This document shows, one piece after another, positions 38,930 to 38,990 of a DNA stretch of 38,990 nucleotides. Source of the DNA: an uncultured Bacteroides sp. (lineage in GTDB: Bacteria; Bacteroidota; Bacteroidia; Bacteroidales; Bacteroidaceae); assembly GCA_900544675.1 (NCBI GenBank), contig UQVZ01000031.1, forward strand, positions 1 to 38,990. The letters run 5' to 3'. Each line of letters begins with the position of its first letter. Positions within the stretch are counted from its first letter, which is position 1. Below the pieces are notes generated by a model, which did not search any database, was not told the DNA's origin, and worked only from the letters and a program-made list of their open reading frames with translations. The translations under genes and the position numbers were made by a program.

Positions 38930-38971
38930 CCTGCAAGTTGCTTGCAGGTTCGGCGAAAAGCTGTACCTTTG
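38930..38971 (+). promoter_or_regulatory. Promoter with embedded hairpin at the right edge
   Basis: TACCTTTG (38964-38971) is an exact -7 match; CTTG (38941-38944), 19 bases upstream, may serve as -33. A perfect hairpin CCTGCAAG-TTG-CTTGCAGG (38930-38948) covers the -33 part and may instead belong to an upstream transcript. The regulated gene lies beyond 38990. Nothing coding is seen from 38765 to 38929. Confidence 0.6.
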
Positions 38972-38990
38972 CACTCGCTTTCCGAAAGGG

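Noticed and set aside
38616..38936. 106-codon minus-strand open frame at the right edge
   Set aside because: Its middle is translated 22-base repeat DNA, its composition is not protein-like there, and it overlaps nothing that suggests expression.

Overview
The window reads as a chromosomal segment of a Bacteroidales bacterium, most like Bacteroides/Phocaeicola. The evidence is the repeated Bacteroides-type promoter (-33 TTTG, about 19 bp, -7 TAnnTTTG) before several genes, weak Shine-Dalgarno sites, Bacteroidetes-typical families (DUF4290, an ECF sigma factor with a small membrane partner, long MacB/FtsX-type permeases, a biosynthetic SpeA), and housekeeping proteins of Bacteroidetes type. 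No SusC/SusD pair, CRISPR array, prophage or intact insertion sequence is present. Layout: groES-groEL lie on the minus strand at the left edge (219-2219) and end in a strong hairpin. A plus-strand housekeeping run follows (2624-11952): tsaB, a DUF4290 gene, murA (natural Asp at the usual Cys position), rimM, an M23 peptidase, dxr, rseP and an S9 peptidase. It converges on a minus-strand EamA transporter (12059-12997) across a 20-bp-arm terminator. A diverging gene (13162-14361) fuses DUF1810 to an ADP-ribosylglycohydrolase. tRNA-Phe (14517-14589) has its own promoter and terminator and is followed by about 900 bases without an intact gene: a C-terminal gene remnant next to two operator-like palindromes, small inverted repeats and a doubtful small ORF. 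Then come a NUDIX hydrolase, a 1002-residue TPR protein and a beta-barrel protein as a likely envelope unit, followed by topA-aroK, speA, argB, and an ECF sigma / putative anti-sigma pair closed by a perfect 13-bp hairpin. The right third holds a YgjP-like metallopeptidase, an MFS exporter and a secreted GH31 glycosidase (plus strand), facing a minus-strand ABC operon (ATPase plus two large FtsX-family permeases, 32945-38462). A 173-bp MITE-like element separates them; its 3-bp target duplication supplies the stop codon of the last permease. The ABC operon is preceded by a full-consensus sigma-54 promoter and two identical 19-bp elements 22 bp apart, a likely activator-binding array. Short intergenic repeat families (GTTGACAAGGT type and TGCATATAGCT type) recur at several places and account for much of the non-coding DNA. 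The most unusual gene is the DUF1810-ADP-ribosylglycohydrolase fusion; the most informative regulatory site is the sigma-54/ABC control region. No multi-gene defence or wholly novel system could be demonstrated.
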